The notes under the pieces are model-generated. The model was not told where the DNA came from, ran no database searches, and saw nothing but the letters and a program-made list of their open reading frames with translations. The position numbers and the translations under genes are program-made. Positions 8,111 to 17,357 of a stretch of DNA of 64,000 bases are shown one piece after another (positions within the stretch are counted from its first letter, which is position 1; each line of letters begins with the position of its first letter). The DNA lies in assembly GCF_000013645.1 (NCBI RefSeq), contig NC_007953.1:310001-374000 (forward strand), read 5' to 3'. This stretch comes from Paraburkholderia xenovorans LB400 (GTDB lineage Bacteria > Pseudomonadota > Gammaproteobacteria > Burkholderiales > Burkholderiaceae).

Positions 8111-8728
8111 ATGACAACCCCGGCTATTCCTGACACTACCTCTACGCCACGTGCGCAACGCGTCAGCGCGCGACGACGTCAACTTGTCGAACTGACAATG
8201 CAACTGTTGAAGGAAAAGGGCTTCGATCTGCTGTCCGTCAACGAACTGGCTGAGCGCGCCTCGATGAGCGTCGGTGGACTTTACCGCTACATCAAGACCA
8301 AGAGCGACCTGCTCGAGATGATCTGTGACGAGACGAACAAAGGGCTTAATGAGCAGATGATGGAGAGGACATCGGCAGTGCGGGGCGTCAAGGAAAAGCT
8401 GCGGGTGGGCTTTGAAGTCTACTGGCAGGGATGCTGGGATGCGGCCGAACCGATCCTGACTGCCTATAGGGAATGGCAGTCACTACCCGAAGCAGCCCAG
8501 CATCGATATATCGAACAGGAGAAGCGGGTGGCCGAATACTTCAGCGATCTGATCCGCGCCGGGGTGGCCAGCGACGAATTTCGCGTGGTCGATGCGAGGC
8601 TGCTGGCTGCGGAAATGATTTTCCTTGCACAGATGCGGGCAGTCAAAGGATGGGCCTTTCATGGGTGGGATCGCGTCGCCGTCTTTGCTGAGCATTGGGA
8701 ATTGATCGAAAGCCGACTGCGCAAATAG
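8111..8728 (+). CDS. TetR-family transcriptional regulator
   Basis: This 205-residue regulator has an N-terminal TetR helix-turn-helix at about residues 16-62 (LVELTMQLLKEKGFDLLSVN, then MSVGGLYRYIKTKSDLLEMI). The remaining two thirds are an effector-binding helical domain. It follows the P450 operon on the same strand but has its own promoter region with one copy of the GCGAGCG palindrome; two more copies lie in the ligase/hydratase divergent promoter. I infer that it represses the whole cluster and itself, released by an acyl-CoA or the substrate. The stop is 19 bp before the end of the IS256-type element, so the gene just escapes the insertion. Confidence 0.93.
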   Translation: MTTPAIPDTTSTPRAQRVSARRRQLVELTMQLLKEKGFDLLSVNELAERASMSVGGLYRYIKTKSDLLEMICDETNKGLNEQMMERTSAVRGVKEKLRVGFEVYWQGCWDAAEPILTAYREWQSLPEAAQHRYIEQEKRVAEYFSDLIRAGVASDEFRVVDARLLAAEMIFLAQMRAVKGWAFHGWDRVAVFAEHWELIESRLRK

Positions 8729-8747
8729 GGCTCCAATTGGGAGAGCC

Positions 8748-10059
8748 TGTCAGATTTTTAGTGTGCGGAGGTCATGAGACGATAAGGGGAATAACGTTCT
8801 ATGACCGAAGCAACCGTGACGAAGAAGAGCAAGAACCTGAAGGCGCCGAAGCTGTTTCCCGATGAGCTGATCGATCAGCTCCTTGCCCAGGTACAGGGCA
8901 AGGATGCCGAGTCGATCCTGGGCGAATCGGGGCTGGCCGGCCAGCTCAGGAAGCAGTTGGCGGAGCGCATGCTCGCAGCGGGGCTGAACCATCATCTGGA
9001 AACAGAAAGCGAGCAAGGCAAGGCGGGCAACCACCGTAACGGCACCAGCCCCAAGACGGTCCTGACGCCCAGCGGCGAATTGAAGCTGGATATTCCGCGC
9101 GAGCGGCAGGCGACGTCCGGGCCGCAACTAGTCGGCAAGTATCAACGCCGGCTGCCGGGTTTCGACGACCACGTCATCAGCATGTATGCGCGCGGCATGA
9201 GCGTTCGCGAGATCCAGGGCCATCTGCTGGAACTGTACGGGCTACAGGTGTCGCCCGGGCTGATTTCCACGATCACCGACGAGGTACTGGCCGATGTCGA
9301 GGAGTGGCAGCAACGCCCGCTCGAGGCCATGTATCCGATCGTGTACTTCGACGCGCTGCGGCTGAAGATCCGCGACGAAGGCACGGTCAGGAACAAGGCG
9401 GTCTATCTGGCGCTGGGTATCCGCGCCGACGGCCGCAAGGAAGTGCCGGGTTTGTGGATTGAGCAAACCGAAGGCGCCAAATTCTGGCTGAAGGTCTTCA
9501 ACGAACTGAAGAACCGCGGCTTGCACGACATCCTGATCGCGGTGGTCGACGGTTTGCGCGGTTTCCCGGAAGCGATCGAGGCAGTTTATCCGGCCGCCCA
9601 GATCCAGACCTGCATCGTGCATCTGATCCGCAATTCGCTGAATCTGGCGGGCTGGAAAGACCGCCAGCCGCTGGCTGCCGCGCTCGATGCCTTTGCGCAG
9701 GGCGAGTGGGGGCGCAAATTCCCGACCGTCGCGGCGATGTGGCAGCGCCAATGGGAACAGGTGATTCCCTTCTTCGCCTATCCGCCCGAGATGCGTCGAA
9801 TCGTATACACGACAAACGCCATCGAGAGCATGCACATGCAGTGGCGCAAGATCGTCAAGAACCGCGGCCACTTCCCGAGTGACGAAGCCGCCAGCAAACT
9901 GCTGTATCTGGCCTTTGCGCAACATCGAAAAGGACTGGAAGATGCCGCCTGTCACCTGGCGGCAAGCAGTCAACCAGTTCGCCATCCTGTTCGGCGAACG
10001 ATTCACCTCCGCCATCAGCTGAGATTTTTAACCGGCCTCAGCACACAAGATTTCTGACA
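8748..10059 (+). mobile_element. IS256-family insertion sequence
   Basis: The element is 1312 bp, bounded by imperfect inverted repeats that both start TGTCAG: 8748-8773 and the complement of 10034-10059, 20 of 26 positions identical. It contains one transposase gene (frameshifted). No convincing target duplication flanks it: the left neighbour is tetR, the right neighbour a broken IS110-type gene. This suggests that rearrangement followed or accompanied insertion. Confidence 0.85.
8801..10022 (+). pseudogene. IS256-family transposase, frameshifted near the C-terminus
   Basis: This is a mutator-type transposase of about 407 residues with the family blocks NHRNG, RDREG-like PRERQ, YARGMSVREIQG, VDGLRGFPEAI, TCIVHLIRNS and YTTNAIESMH. 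The frame is intact to about residue 371. At 9911-9920 an extra T in the run CTTT shifts it: the expected continuation NIEKDWKMPPVTW, ending GERFTSAIS at the TGA of 10020-10022, lies in the neighbouring frame. The shifted frame instead ends at 10057 with an unrelated tail. IS256 elements do not use programmed frameshifting, so I call it inactive. If the catalytic core suffices, residual activity is possible. Confidence 0.8.
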
Positions 10060-10320
10060 CGTCCGCGTCCTGACCTGCCTCATAGCTCACAACATTTCGT
10101 GCGGTAGCCACGATCGCCCACTTCTGTCGGTGCTCATCAATCAGGCTGAGTACGGCCTGCAAGCGCGCACCGGCGCGGACCTGTGCGACCGTATGAACGG
10201 CGAGCCTTTCTCGCCGGCCATCGTTCAGCGCAACCTTCCATTACGTCGCCGCCGGCTCCAGCGATATGGCCGACACTCCATCGACGGCATCCGTCAAATC
10301 TGTCCGATCTGTGCGCATGA
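10060..10320 (-). pseudogene. IS110-family transposase, N-terminal relic
   Basis: Read leftward from the ATG at 10320, one frame runs to the IS256 right end. It includes DAVDGVSAISLEPAAT, then an in-frame TAA (codon 26), then WKVALNDGRRERLAVHT, LQAVLSLIDEHRQKWA and VVSYEAGQDA. These match my memory of the N-terminus of Burkholderia IS110-type transposases. The gene is cut off exactly at the IS256 boundary, and its C-terminal part is not present on the other side of that element. So it is broken by a nonsense codon and by truncation. Confidence 0.65.
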
Positions 10321-10622
10321 TGCTCTCCTTTGAGCACGCCTGAACTCACTGATTCAGGCTCCAGTGAGTCGGCCTTCCCGCTGCATAGGCTCTAACGAGC
10401 CGAGCCCGTGTGCGAGATAGTTGATGCGTCAGCCGGCCGCGCGAATTTTCGGCTTTGCCGGCGCTGATTGACGCTGTCGTGAGAGCAATCCTATTGGCTC
10501 TGGGGCCGCGATGATTGCTACATTAGGTCACCCTGATTATCAGAGGCTGGCATCGCTGAATGGCTTCACCGTGCCGACGCGTCTGTCAAGTTGACCGGGA
10601 ATGCTATTGCATTTGGCCGTTG
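10321..10622. other. Intergenic stretch, nothing recognised
   Basis: These 302 bp between the IS110-type relic and the end of the GntR gene contain no family-like reading frame on either strand. They may include the 5' untranslated part of the degraded IS110-type element. Confidence 0.5.
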
Positions 10623-11279
10623 CTAATCGAACAGCTTGGGACTACCCTCGAGCGCAAGTCTTGCCCGCCGAATATGGCTTAGCAGAACCCGTTCGCCATC
10701 GTCGGGATCTCGTCTCTTGATCGCATCGACGATCAGCCGATGCTCGTAAATTGCCCAGTTTCTTTCGTCGATTCCGAGCAGGTTCCAATAGGCTCGCCGA
10801 TACTGTTGCGTAGTGTTCCAGAAACGCTCGACCATTGCACCTAGCAACGCCATCTGGCATCGCTGATAAGTCAGCAGGTGGAACTGCCTATCCAAGGCGA
10901 GAAAGTTGTCGATGTGCGAGGCCTTTTCGGTTTCTTCACATACGCGCTCTATTGACGCTATCTCGGCATCTGCCAGCTTAGGGATGCTCTCACGCAAGGC
11001 GAGTGGCTCAAGGCGCTCTCGAATCTTATAGATCTCGACGCACTCCGCCAGATCAAGCTTGGCCACCCAAGCACCACTGTTGGACTTAAGCAGAATAAGC
11101 CCTTCCGACTCAAGAATTCTAAGCGCTTCACGAACCGGCAAGCGGCTGGCTCCAAATCGCTCAGCGATCTCTTCCTGAAAAATCCTGGTGCCGGGAGAAA
11201 TTAAGCCATTGAGTATCGCGCTACGGAGCTCATTAGCAATCCGCCGACTCGCGACTCCTTCCTTGGCCAAATCACTCAT
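10623..11279 (-). CDS. GntR-family regulator, FadR/FCD subgroup
   Basis: This 218-residue regulator starts MSDLAKEGVA. The winged helix-turn-helix spans about residues 8-72 (FGASRLPVREALRILESEGL). The rest is an all-helical FCD effector domain with the expected metal-ligand pattern (DRQFHLLTYQ, then EHRLIVDAI). I chose the ATG at 11279 because the frame upstream is not GntR-like. It is divergent from the ThDP-enzyme operon, and the intergenic region holds four perfect TGGATCCA palindromes, which fits autoregulation plus control of that operon. FCD regulators usually bind small carboxylates, so a catabolic acid is a plausible inducer. Confidence 0.92.
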   Translation of the reverse strand: MSDLAKEGVASRRIANELRSAILNGLISPGTRIFQEEIAERFGASRLPVREALRILESEGLILLKSNSGAWVAKLDLAECVEIYKIRERLEPLALRESIPKLADAEIASIERVCEETEKASHIDNFLALDRQFHLLTYQRCQMALLGAMVERFWNTTQQYRRAYWNLLGIDERNWAIYEHRLIVDAIKRRDPDDGERVLLSHIRRARLALEGSPKLFD

Positions 11280-11447
11280 TGTTTTTTTGAGGGGTAAGTG
11301 GGCTCGTGCGTCCATACGATGAAAGCCTTGCAAATTCCAACCTGGCGAGGCGACCAAGCACGCTTTAGTGCATACAGTGAATTGTATCTTAACGTCGGAC
11401 CTTTTCTGTTGCGAAGGTGTGACTGCCAAACATACGCCCCCCAACAA

Positions 11448-11705
11448 TGGATCCACCGCTGCCCCTCGCCGCGCGTCTGTACCGCGCCATCGCGGACGAT
11501 AGACGGTTGGGCGCGTCTCTCCATTTGGATCCAACTAAGCGATTAGTCTCGGTATTTTCCCCAATAAAGGACCGAAAAATTTAACTTATGGATCCATATG
11601 GGCTAGACTTCGGTGGACCAATCCAGCTGCGCTCACGGGCGCCCGGGGCAAGGAGAGGTATTTGACACCGATCGTGCTGTTTTGGTTGTGGCATGAATGG
11701 ATCCA
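11448..11705. promoter_or_regulatory. Four TGGATCCA palindromes, putative GntR operators
   Basis: Perfect TGGATCCA sits at 11448-11455, 11526-11533, 11589-11596 and 11698-11705; the third extends to the 12-bp palindrome TATGGATCCATA (11587-11598). I found no other copy in the window. They lie between the divergent GntR gene and the ThDP-enzyme operon, spaced 78, 63 and 109 bp apart. Short T-GGATCC-A palindromes are of the kind bound by FCD-type GntR proteins. Confidence 0.75.
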
Positions 11706-11833
11706 ATTGCCTGTACTGGGTGTTGGGATGATCGGTTGTGAGAGTCCCATTCCCGCAGGAGGGGAAGGGATAGGCCGGGGGCGGTGTGGGCTGCCGGGGT
11801 CTACACAGGGAAAACGTAAAAAGGAGTGAGTTG

Positions 11834-13558
11834 GTGAAAACAGTACAAGTCGGCAGGGCGATTGTTAATGCGCTGCGCGCAGAGGGCGTGGACGCGCTAT
11901 TTGGAATGCCTGGGGGGCACGTAATTCAGATTTACGATGCGCTGTACGACACGCCGGAAATCCGCCATTACCTTGTTCGGCACGAGGGTACGGCAGCAAG
12001 TATGGCGGCTGGTTATGCGCAATTGACGGGCAGGCCGGCGGTCTGTGTTGTGACAGCTGGGCCCGGCGCGACAAACGTGCTCACGGCGGTAGCTGAGGCC
12101 CATGTCGCGTCGCTGCCAATGGTCATAATTGCCGGCCGCGGTGCTACGACGACCTCCTACCGAGGGGCAAGTCAGGAAGTCCCCACGGAAAAGGTATTCG
12201 CTCCAGTGACCAAATGGTCGGTTAGGATCGATTTCGCCGATGATGCTATCCCCATTGTTCGCCGTGCGTTCGCTCTGGCGCGTAGTGGGCGGCCGGGGCC
12301 TGTCTACATCGATATTCCGCGCGACATTCTTGCTCTTGACTGCAATGTACCGGATACGTACGAGCCTGTATCTACACTGGCGCGCCCAAATGCATCTGAA
12401 TGTATATTGGATAAGGCTTTCGAAGCTTTGCGAGCGGCGAGACGCCCAATCATCATAGCCGGTGGCGGCGCAGTCGCGTCGAATGCGTTTGAGGCGGTGC
12501 GCGAACTCGCTGAAGCGTTGGCGATCCCCGTGCTCACCAGCCTCGCGGGCAGAGGCATAATTTCAGACGAACACCCCCTGTCCGCAGGTGGCCTCGGCAC
12601 AAACCGTAACGATCTGTCAAAGCAGCTATTGCGCGACGCAGATGTCGTTCTGGGCTTGGGGACCCGGTTTGAAGAGATGGAAACGAACTGGCGTGTGGGT
12701 TTCGTGCCGGCTGAGCAGGCCTGCTACATCCAGGTCGATATCGACCCGGGCGAGATCGGACGCAGTGTGCCGGCAAGCATTGGTATTGCGGGGGATATCA
12801 AAGCCGTGGTTTCCAGCCTCCTGACGCGTATCAAAGATGCTGGCGTTGGTCTGAAAGCCGGCGCTTATGCGACTCATCCGCGGACTCTCGATTGTGTGAA
12901 GACGATTCAACGAATCGAAAGGGAGATTGACGAGGTCGCTTCTTCGGTCGAATCGCCGATTCACCCGTTTCGCGTCATACGTGCTGCGCGCGCCGTTTTC
13001 CCGCGCGACACAACCGTGGCGATCGATGTCGGCTGTCTCTCGCAACATATGGTCGGCGCTCATCCTATTTTCAGAGTGTTTGAGCCGCGTTCCCTGATCG
13101 TCCCTTCAAGTTTTTACGGGATGGGGTTTGCCACTAATGCTCTTCCCGCAGCTTCTATCGTCTACCCGGACAGGCCCGCTCTTGGCTTTTCAGGCGACGG
13201 CTCATTCCAGATGGTGTTGCCAGTCCTGCCGGTTGCTGCGCAGTACAAGCTTGCAGTCACTTGGGTTGTGTTGAACGATCAAGCGCTCGGTTCTATCCGG
13301 GATATTCAGAAGTACGTCTACAAAAGCCGTTTCGTCGATACTGATTTCGAATTCCAGCCCGACTTTGCAACGATTGCAAAAGGTTGTGGCTGCTACGGCG
13401 AACGCATCGAGAAGGCCGACGATGTCGAAGCAGCATTGAAGCGCGCATTGGCCGCGAACAGGGCAGGAATTCCAGCTGTTCTCGACTTCTCGGTGTTTTC
13501 TGCACGCACGCAGGGCACTTTGGACCACTATGTCGCCTACGGTCTTGCAAGAGACTAA
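11834..13558 (+). CDS. ThDP-dependent acetolactate-synthase-like enzyme
   Basis: This 574-residue three-domain thiamine-diphosphate enzyme carries the catalytic glutamate at Glu51 (RHEGTAAS), a central Rossmann-like domain (RRPIIIAGGGAV) and the ThDP/Mg motif starting GDGSF and closing at NDQ. It resembles catabolic acetolactate synthases or 2-ketoacid decarboxylases/carboligases rather than biosynthetic IlvB, because no small subunit follows. I chose GTG at 11834, 7 nt after AAGGAG; an in-frame ATG at 11786 lacks a ribosome binding site. It is the first gene of the GntR-controlled operon, so it probably performs the first carbon-carbon bond cleavage or condensation of that pathway. The substrate is unknown. 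Confidence 0.9.
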   Translation: MKTVQVGRAIVNALRAEGVDALFGMPGGHVIQIYDALYDTPEIRHYLVRHEGTAASMAAGYAQLTGRPAVCVVTAGPGATNVLTAVAEAHVASLPMVIIAGRGATTTSYRGASQEVPTEKVFAPVTKWSVRIDFADDAIPIVRRAFALARSGRPGPVYIDIPRDILALDCNVPDTYEPVSTLARPNASECILDKAFEALRAARRPIIIAGGGAVASNAFEAVRELAEALAIPVLTSLAGRGIISDEHPLSAGGLGTNRNDLSKQLLRDADVVLGLGTRFEEMETNWRVGFVPAEQACYIQVDIDPGEIGRSVPASIGIAGDIKAVVSSLLTRIKDAGVGLKAGAYATHPRTLDCVKTIQRIEREIDEVASSVESPIHPFRVIRAARAVFPRDTTVAIDVGCLSQHMVGAHPIFRVFEPRSLIVPSSFYGMGFATNALPAASIVYPDRPALGFSGDGSFQMVLPVLPVAAQYKLAVTWVVLNDQALGSIRDIQKYVYKSRFVDTDFEFQPDFATIAKGCGCYGERIEKADDVEAALKRALAANRAGIPAVLDFSVFSARTQGTLDHYVAYGLARD

Positions 13559-13594
13559 TGGCCTATCAGCAAACGAATAGGGGACGAGGACACT

Positions 13595-14155
13595 ATGTCA
13601 CTCCGCAATGCCCAGACATTGTTGTATGGCCAGCCGGTAAACGGTATCACTCAGGTGGGTTACGTCGTTGAAAACATCGACGAAGCCATGCGAAGCTTTA
13701 CGACTCAGCTAGGCGTCGGGCCTTGGTTTCTGAGTGGACCGTTCGAGACGACCGGAGCTGAGTATCGACGCAAGCCTACCAATATCCGGCTCAAACTCGC
13801 AGTCGCATTTAGCGGCCACATGCAAGTCGAAGTGATCCAGCAACTCGATGACCAGCCGTCGGTTTATCGCGAGCTTATCGAGCGCTCAGGCTACGGGTTC
13901 CATCACTTTGCGCTTGCGACGAAAGATATCGATGCCGAAATCGCGCGTTTGCAGGAGGGGGGGGCCGCAATCGCGTTTAAAGCTCGCTCACCAAGAGGGC
14001 CGCGCGTCACGTACATGGACGGAGTCAACGGCCTCCCAGGCATGATCGAACTGATCGAGATGACGCCGCGACAGGAGGAATTGTACGTACTCATGTATGC
14101 GGCTGCGTTAGCTTGGGACGGGAGTGACCTTGTGAGACCAGCCGAAAGAGCGTAG
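13595..14155 (+). CDS. VOC-superfamily (glyoxalase/epimerase-like) protein
   Basis: This 186-residue protein has one vicinal-oxygen-chelate domain: the opening strand ITQVGYVVENIDEAM supplies the first metal-ligand region, GFHHFALATKDID the second, and the late Glu in GMIELIEM the third. This pattern fits metal-dependent epimerases, lyases or dioxygenases. It lies 36 bp after the ThDP gene with GAGG 7 nt before the ATG, so it is in the same operon. Racemisation of a hydroxy acid or keto acid before the ThDP step is a reasonable guess, but I cannot separate epimerase from dioxygenase by eye. Confidence 0.85.
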   Translation: MSLRNAQTLLYGQPVNGITQVGYVVENIDEAMRSFTTQLGVGPWFLSGPFETTGAEYRRKPTNIRLKLAVAFSGHMQVEVIQQLDDQPSVYRELIERSGYGFHHFALATKDIDAEIARLQEGGAAIAFKARSPRGPRVTYMDGVNGLPGMIELIEMTPRQEELYVLMYAAALAWDGSDLVRPAERA

Positions 14156-14292
14156 AGCCCGACGGTCACTTGAGGTCTTGGATGAGGGTTTCGATGACCG
14201 TGTCACCACTACAGAAATCACTGTGTTCAAGCCAGCCAGACAGCGCTTTTGAGGAATGGTAGGTGCCGCGTCGACTTTCACAGGAAAGAAAC

Positions 14293-15045
14293 ATGAATAT
14301 TCTCGACCTGAAGACGCGCTCAGCCGTGGTTACGGGCGCGGCAGGCGCAATTGGAAAAGCCATCGCAAAACGCCTGCTCGACTCAGGCGCTGCGGTGTGT
14401 TTATGGGACATTAACGAGGAGGCGGTAAAGCAGTCGTGCGCCGAACTCACCGAATCCGGTCCAGTCGAGTGGGCCGTCGTGGATATCTGCGATCCTCTAG
14501 CGGTGTCCGTAGGGCTCGCGCGTGTCATTGAAAATGTGGGAAGAATCGACATTCTCGTGAACAATGCTGGCGTAAGTGGTGCCCAGGTGCCGTTGGAAGA
14601 ATACGATCTGAGCGAATGGCGTCGCGTCATCGAATCGAACTTGACGGGCGCGTTTGTATGCTCACAAGCAGTAATCGGCGCCATGCGTGCCGGCGGCTAC
14701 GGTCGGATTGTGAATGTCGCCTCGGTCGCCGGAAAGGAGGGAAGTCCAAGATTGAGTGCCTATAGTGCAGCCAAAGCAGGAATGATTGCGATGACGAAGT
14801 CTCTAGGAAAAGAACTGGCGATGTCCCCCGTTCTCGTCAATTGCGTCACGCCAGGACCAACCCGTTCGCGGATGACGGCAGAAACGCCAAAGGAACAGCT
14901 AGCTTTAATGCTCTCCAAAGCTCCGATGCAACGGATGATGGAGCCTCACGAGGTCGCAGCTATGGTGGCGTGGCTGTGTACTGAAGAATGCAGCTACACC
15001 ACCGGCGCAGTTCATGACCTCTCGGGCGGACGCTCATCCTACTAA
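14293..15045 (+). CDS. Short-chain dehydrogenase/reductase
   Basis: This 250-residue classical SDR has the cofactor loop TGAAGAIG at about residues 13-20 and the structural motif NNAG. The catalytic Ser is in VNVASVAG, followed by YSAAK. The ATG at 14293 follows AGGAAAG by 5 nt; an in-frame start at 14263 would add 10 residues without support. It lies 137 bp after the VOC gene, a larger gap than elsewhere in the operon, but nothing terminator-like lies between. Together with the next gene it provides two SDRs, perhaps acting on opposite stereoisomers of one hydroxy intermediate. Confidence 0.92.
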   Translation: MNILDLKTRSAVVTGAAGAIGKAIAKRLLDSGAAVCLWDINEEAVKQSCAELTESGPVEWAVVDICDPLAVSVGLARVIENVGRIDILVNNAGVSGAQVPLEEYDLSEWRRVIESNLTGAFVCSQAVIGAMRAGGYGRIVNVASVAGKEGSPRLSAYSAAKAGMIAMTKSLGKELAMSPVLVNCVTPGPTRSRMTAETPKEQLALMLSKAPMQRMMEPHEVAAMVAWLCTEECSYTTGAVHDLSGGRSSY

Positions 15046-15053
15046 TTAAAACT

Positions 15054-15824
15054 ATGAACGAACTTACAGATACCTTGATTGCCATTACAGGTGGTGGTTC
15101 TGGACTTGGCGAAGCATGCGCTGAACTGCTGGCCCCTCGGGTAGCCGAACTTGCGTTGATAGATCGTGACCCGGACTCGCTTGCCAGTGTGCGGGCGCGG
15201 CTGTCGGGATTATGCGAGATATCCGTTCATGCTTGCGACATTGCTAACAGCGATGACGTCTCCACAACATTCAATCGGATCGAGCGAGAGTCTCGGGTAG
15301 TGAGCACACTTATTAACTGTGCAGGAATGAACGTGAAAGATCGACACTTCGGTGAGCTTACTCCCGACGGATGGAATCAGGTCATTGCAGTTAATCTGTC
15401 CGGGATGTACTACTGCTGTCAGGCGGTATTGAGTGGTATGCGGCGTCAGCAGCGCGGGACAATTATCAACGTGTCGTCTTGGGCCGGTCGACACGCGGGA
15501 TTCTTCACTGGACCCGCTTACAACGCCAGCAAGAGGGGTGTCCTGGCTTTGACGGAGTCAATTAACCTGGAAGAGGGAATAAACAACGTCCGGGCGACAG
15601 CAGTCGTACCTGAAGCAATGGCGACCCCGATGATCCGGAAAATTCCGAATCCACCAAGCGAAGAGGCGATTGCGAAAATGATGCGACCTCTCGACGTGGC
15701 GAGGATGATCGACCTGATAATCAGTTTGCCGCAGGAAATGTGTGTAAACGAGGTTGTCATGAGCCCGACATGGAATCTGTCCTATCTCGGAGCCTACGAG
15801 ACGGCAATCGACAGGATGGTTTAG
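15054..15824 (+). CDS. Short-chain dehydrogenase/reductase (second of a pair)
   Basis: This 256-residue SDR has cofactor loop TGGGSGLG, catalytic Ser in INVSSWAG and YNASK. It starts 8 nt after the previous stop with no clear Shine-Dalgarno, so translation is probably coupled. It is only distantly similar to its upstream neighbour, so the two are not a recent duplication. The C-terminus ends MSPTWNLSYLGAYE rather than with the usual glycine-rich SDR tail. It is probably an NAD(P)-dependent dehydrogenase in the same catabolic operon. Confidence 0.92.
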   Translation: MNELTDTLIAITGGGSGLGEACAELLAPRVAELALIDRDPDSLASVRARLSGLCEISVHACDIANSDDVSTTFNRIERESRVVSTLINCAGMNVKDRHFGELTPDGWNQVIAVNLSGMYYCCQAVLSGMRRQQRGTIINVSSWAGRHAGFFTGPAYNASKRGVLALTESINLEEGINNVRATAVVPEAMATPMIRKIPNPPSEEAIAKMMRPLDVARMIDLIISLPQEMCVNEVVMSPTWNLSYLGAYETAIDRMV

Positions 15825-15941
15825 AAGAACGGCTTTGTCCTGATATTGATCGCGGTCTCCGTTCGCCCGGTAAATGACTGAGTTATCAAGAATTTTTTTA
15901 TAAAAAGACTGGAACATACAAATTCAATATTAAATACAATA

Positions 15942-15974
15942 TTTAGGAATACAAATGGAATAAATATTCCTAAA
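15942..15974 (+). promoter_or_regulatory. Inverted repeat in an AT-rich gap before the transporter
   Basis: TTTAGGAATA (15942-15951) is matched exactly by TATTCCTAAA (15965-15974). The surrounding gap from about 15890 to 15990 is strikingly AT-rich against the GC-rich genes on both sides. It could be a regulator site, an mRNA hairpin or a processing signal separating enzymes from the transporter. Confidence 0.4.
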
Positions 15975-16010
15975 GGTGACAAGGTTATAACGAATATTGG
16001 AGAACTAAGC

Positions 16011-17357
16011 ATGGCGAAAGAAAGTACTGCCTTGACGGTAGAAGGAACGTCAGGCGCAATGAATGATTCTGCGTTGCTAATGAAGACGCTTAGAGCGAAG
16101 TCAATGGTTGCAGCCGGCGTTGGAAATACATTGGAATGGTTCGACTGGACTATGTATGCTACTTTTTCTCCTTACATCGCCGGCGCGTTCTTCGCTAAAT
16201 CGGACCCCCGTTCGATGCTGCTAAGTGCCTTGGCAGTCTTCGCGGTTGGCTTTCTTTCGCGTCCGCTCGGAGGTATCGTTTTTGGCGTTCTGACCGACAA
16301 GCTCGGACGAAAAGGTACTTTGGTGACAACCGTACTCATTATGAGCGCGGCAAGCCTAACGATAGGCTTGATGCCAACCTATGCTTCGATCGGGGCTTGG
16401 TCGTCGTTACTACTTCTCATCGTCCGGCTTCTACAAGGTTTCGCACACGGCGGAGAGATGACCGCTTCGTACGCGTATCTGGCAGAGATTGCGCCAGCTC
16501 CGAGGCGCGCGTTCTGGTCTAGTAGCATGTATGTTTGCGCTGGTCTTGGCGGGTTGATCGCGACTATCCTTGCTACGGTTCTGACCAACTATCTAACGAA
16601 GGATGTGATGCAAGCTTGGGGTTGGCGTGTACCGTTTATTGTTGGCGCGGTATTGTCCATTGCAATTATCTTCATGCGTCGTGGGATGATGGAGAGCGAC
16701 GTGTATGAGAAAGATCGGGAAGAAAGTCGGGGCACAAAATCTATTGAAGTAAGAAACAGATGGAGTCGTCGTAAAATCATTGCCCGTACGTGCGGAATGT
16801 TCATCTATGAGGCGTCGGCCACACTTCCATACTACGTGTGGACATCCTACCCCGCCGTTTTCGCGATTACGTACCGAGGGATGGCGCCTGGCAGCGCGTT
16901 CGCAGCCAGTCTGGGGGCGCAGATTATTAACATTATCTGTACGCCGGTTGCGGGATGGATCTCGGATCATGTCGGACGCAAGCCGCTCACAATTTTCTAT
17001 TATCTGGCGAACGCCATTTTTATTTTTCCGTTGCTTGGTTTCATCAATGACGACCCATGGAGACTTTTTGCTGCCCAGTCATGCATGCTTGCGGTCAGTG
17101 CGTGCATAGGCGGAACACAGTCCGCAATCGCTTCCGAACAAATTCCCACGGCTTACCGGGCACGAGTTCTAGGGACGGCTTTCCCGATCGCGACAGCAAT
17201 GTTTGGCGGGACGACTCCCTACCTCACCAGCCTGTTTTACGGTCGCGGTCAAGGCTGGATTTTTAACATGTATTTGATTGTGGTCTGCCTTATCGGCGCC
17301 ATTGTAGTTGCTCGGTGGAAGGAGACCAAGGGCATCGACCTTCATCGCGTCGAATAG
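16011..17357 (+). CDS. MFS transporter, metabolite:H+ symporter (MHS) type
   Basis: This 448-residue inner-membrane protein has the MHS hallmark between helices 2 and 3 (SRPLGGIVFGVLTDKLGRKG) and the repeat copy in the second half (GWISDHVGRK). Twelve membrane segments are expected. GGAG stands 8 nt before the ATG. MHS proteins import organic acids with protons (for example shikimate, alpha-ketoglutarate, dicarboxylates), which suits a GntR-FCD controlled catabolic operon. It is the likely uptake system for the compound degraded by the ThDP, VOC and SDR enzymes. The porin that follows would supply outer-membrane passage. Confidence 0.93.
   Translation: MAKESTALTVEGTSGAMNDSALLMKTLRAKSMVAAGVGNTLEWFDWTMYATFSPYIAGAFFAKSDPRSMLLSALAVFAVGFLSRPLGGIVFGVLTDKLGRKGTLVTTVLIMSAASLTIGLMPTYASIGAWSSLLLLIVRLLQGFAHGGEMTASYAYLAEIAPAPRRAFWSSSMYVCAGLGGLIATILATVLTNYLTKDVMQAWGWRVPFIVGAVLSIAIIFMRRGMMESDVYEKDREESRGTKSIEVRNRWSRRKIIARTCGMFIYEASATLPYYVWTSYPAVFAITYRGMAPGSAFAASLGAQIINIICTPVAGWISDHVGRKPLTIFYYLANAIFIFPLLGFINDDPWRLFAAQSCMLAVSACIGGTQSAIASEQIPTAYRARVLGTAFPIATAMFGGTTPYLTSLFYGRGQGWIFNMYLIVVCLIGAIVVARWKETKGIDLHRVE

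Noticed and set aside
9911..9920. Programmed frameshifting to make the full IS256 transposase
   Set aside because: IS256 elements have a single uninterrupted gene; the extra T makes a shifted tail without homology, so simple mutation is the better reading.
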